In this document: one piece after another, positions 31,314 to 32,200 of the stretch | Layout: each line of letters begins with the position of its first letter | Numbering within the stretch: position 1 is the stretch's first letter | DNA from: Deltaproteobacteria bacterium | Lineage (GTDB): Bacteria; Myxococcota_A; UBA796; UBA9615 | Assembly (NCBI GenBank): GCA_023954745.1 | Contig: JAGSHC010000049.1 | Span: forward strand, 1-32,200 | Reading direction: 5' to 3' | DNA: 32,200 nucleotides | Made by a program: the position numbers and the translations under genes | The notes under the pieces: model-generated | Databases searched by the model: none | Told to the model about the DNA's origin: nothing | What the model saw: the letters and a program-made list of their open reading frames with translations, nothing else

Positions 31314-32200
31314 CCCGCCGGCCCGGGGTAGGCCGCGAGCAACGCCGGCGCGACGGCGTCCCACAGAAGCTCCGTCGCGCGGGTCGCCAGGGGACCGTCA
31401 GGACGGCGCCCGTGGGCCCAAGCGGCGGCCAGCGCCTGAGTCAGCGCCCTCTCGTCCCCCGGCGCGGTCCAGAACGCGCCCTCGGTCTCACCGAGCAGCG
31501 CCGGCGCGTGTCCCACGCGGCTACTGACTGTGGCGCAGCCCTCCAGGGCGGCCTCCACGGTGACCCGCCCCAGCACCTCGGTCCAGGAGGCGAGCACATG
31601 CACCCGCGCACGCCTCATCAATCCGCGCACCTTGTCGGCCGGGAGGGGGCCCAGCCATCGAGCGCCTTGTCGCTTGACGTTCTGGCGGAATCGACGGCCG
31701 TGCAGCATGTGACGCCCACGCACCATGCTTCCCACGAACACCACCGGCAGGCGCAGGCGTCGGGCCGCCGCCAGCACCGCCAGGGGGTTCTTCAAGGGCT
31801 CGATGCGCCCGACGCTGAGCACGAAGTCCCCCTGAAGCGGCGGCTTCGTCGGGGTGGCCTCGATGCGAGGCACTGCGGGGGGCACCACCGCGGTGCGCAG
31901 GGCGTCGGCACCACACCAGGTCCGGACCAGCGCCGCCTCGTTCTGGTGCGCAAGGAGGACGACCTCGGCGTTGGAGAGGACGTCGCGCGCGCGTCTGGCG
32001 ATGTCCCACCGGCCAGCCCGGAGCGACGCGAATCGCTTCGGGTCCGTCACGAGCCGCGCGGCCACCGCGTCGAGCCCTCGCCGTCCGGCGCGGTGGTACT
32101 CGTCCGTTGGGTGAAGCAGCGGCGTGACCACCAGCCGTGCGCCGATCTTCTGGGCGTGCTCTGGAAGGTCCGCCCAATCCCCGGCGCGCTGCGCGTTCCA
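31310..32200 (-). CDS. GT4 family glycosyltransferase, N-terminus beyond the window
   Basis: The frame is open to the window edge, so 296 C-terminal codons are seen and the start lies outside. Upstream of the GTG at 32131 the translation still reads as protein (GDWADLPEHAQKIGARLVVTPLLHPTDEY), showing that codon is not the true start. GT-B features are a sensor-like HPTDEYHRAG block, AEVVLLAHQNEAALVRTW, the nucleotide-sugar domain start FVLSVGRIEPLKNPLAVLAAA, KVRGLMRRARVHVLASWTEVLGRVTVEAALEGCATV (the donor-binding E-x7-E-like region) and a C-terminal helix. It should add a sugar to a surface polysaccharide or glycolipid. It leads an operon with the VanZ-like/sulfatase-fold enzyme and two unknown proteins. 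Confidence 0.87.
   Translation of the reverse strand, partial: WNAQRAGDWADLPEHAQKIGARLVVTPLLHPTDEYHRAGRRGLDAVAARLVTDPKRFASLRAGRWDIARRARDVLSNAEVVLLAHQNEAALVRTWCGADALRTAVVPPAVPRIEATPTKPPLQGDFVLSVGRIEPLKNPLAVLAAARRLRLPVVFVGSMVRGRHMLHGRRFRQNVKRQGARWLGPLPADKVRGLMRRARVHVLASWTEVLGRVTVEAALEGCATVSSRVGHAPALLGETEGAFWTAPGDERALTQALAAAWAHGRRPDGPLATRATELLWDAVAPALLAAYPGPAG

Overview
This window reads as a high-GC, gene-dense chromosomal segment of a Gram-negative bacterium, most likely from the Myxococcota or a neighbouring 'deltaproteobacterial' lineage. This is an inference from gene content. The supporting signs are many large lipoproteins with poly-Asp linkers of the DDDDATG type, MopE-like DCxD metal-binding repeats, lamin-tail domains (LTDs), a Hanks-type Ser/Thr kinase with TPR-like repeats, and strong G/C preference at third codon positions. 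No rRNA, tRNA, CRISPR array, insertion sequence or phage gene was seen. Coding density is very high, and the longest gene-free stretch is 251 bases.

Layout. (1) 1-3535, plus strand: the 3' part of one poly-Asp lipoprotein gene, then a 910-residue multidomain lipoprotein (PPC-like, two LTDs, MopE repeats, two PPC domains). (2) 3573-6439, minus strand: a degenerate sulfatase-like membrane protein translationally coupled to an intact alkaline-phosphatase-superfamily enzyme. Divergent from it, at 6464-7111, is a Cys-free fragment resembling the start of a B12-type radical SAM protein. (3) 7199-8293: another poly-Asp lipoprotein, with a LamG-like domain, closed by a strong hairpin. (4) 8397-13728: a tightly overlapped operon of radical SAM/SPASM-like enzyme, ABC-2 permease (Wzm type), ATPase with a Wzt-type C-terminal domain, and a glycosyltransferase carrying a roughly 290-residue coiled coil. 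This is a polysaccharide export locus. (5) 13736-15336, minus: a poly-Asp LTD lipoprotein followed 2 bases later by 5-formyl-THF cyclo-ligase. (6) 15574-18552: a 992-residue lipoprotein with a beta-helix and four tandem LTDs. (7) 18804-21047: a molybdopterin oxidoreductase. (8) 21048-22624, minus: a lipoprotein coupled to a 2OG-Fe(II) oxygenase. (9) 22784-27216: a glycosyltransferase-radical SAM-SPASM fusion overlapped by a TPR-Ser/Thr kinase gene. (10) 27292-32200, minus: a partial GT4 glycosyltransferase, a VanZ-like/sulfatase-fold membrane enzyme, and two unrecognised proteins in one operon.

The common theme is the cell envelope: modular surface lipoproteins plus at least two glycan-synthesis or export loci. 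Three alkaline-phosphatase-superfamily proteins and two intact radical SAM enzymes are interleaved with glycosyltransferases. The most unusual items are the GT-radical SAM-SPASM fusion with its coupled kinase, the pair of apparent pseudoenzymes around 6450, the coiled-coil glycosyltransferase behind Wzm/Wzt, and the in-frame 21-base Asp-linker arrays shared between lipoprotein genes in both orientations.

All function calls come from reading motifs by eye; no database search was run.
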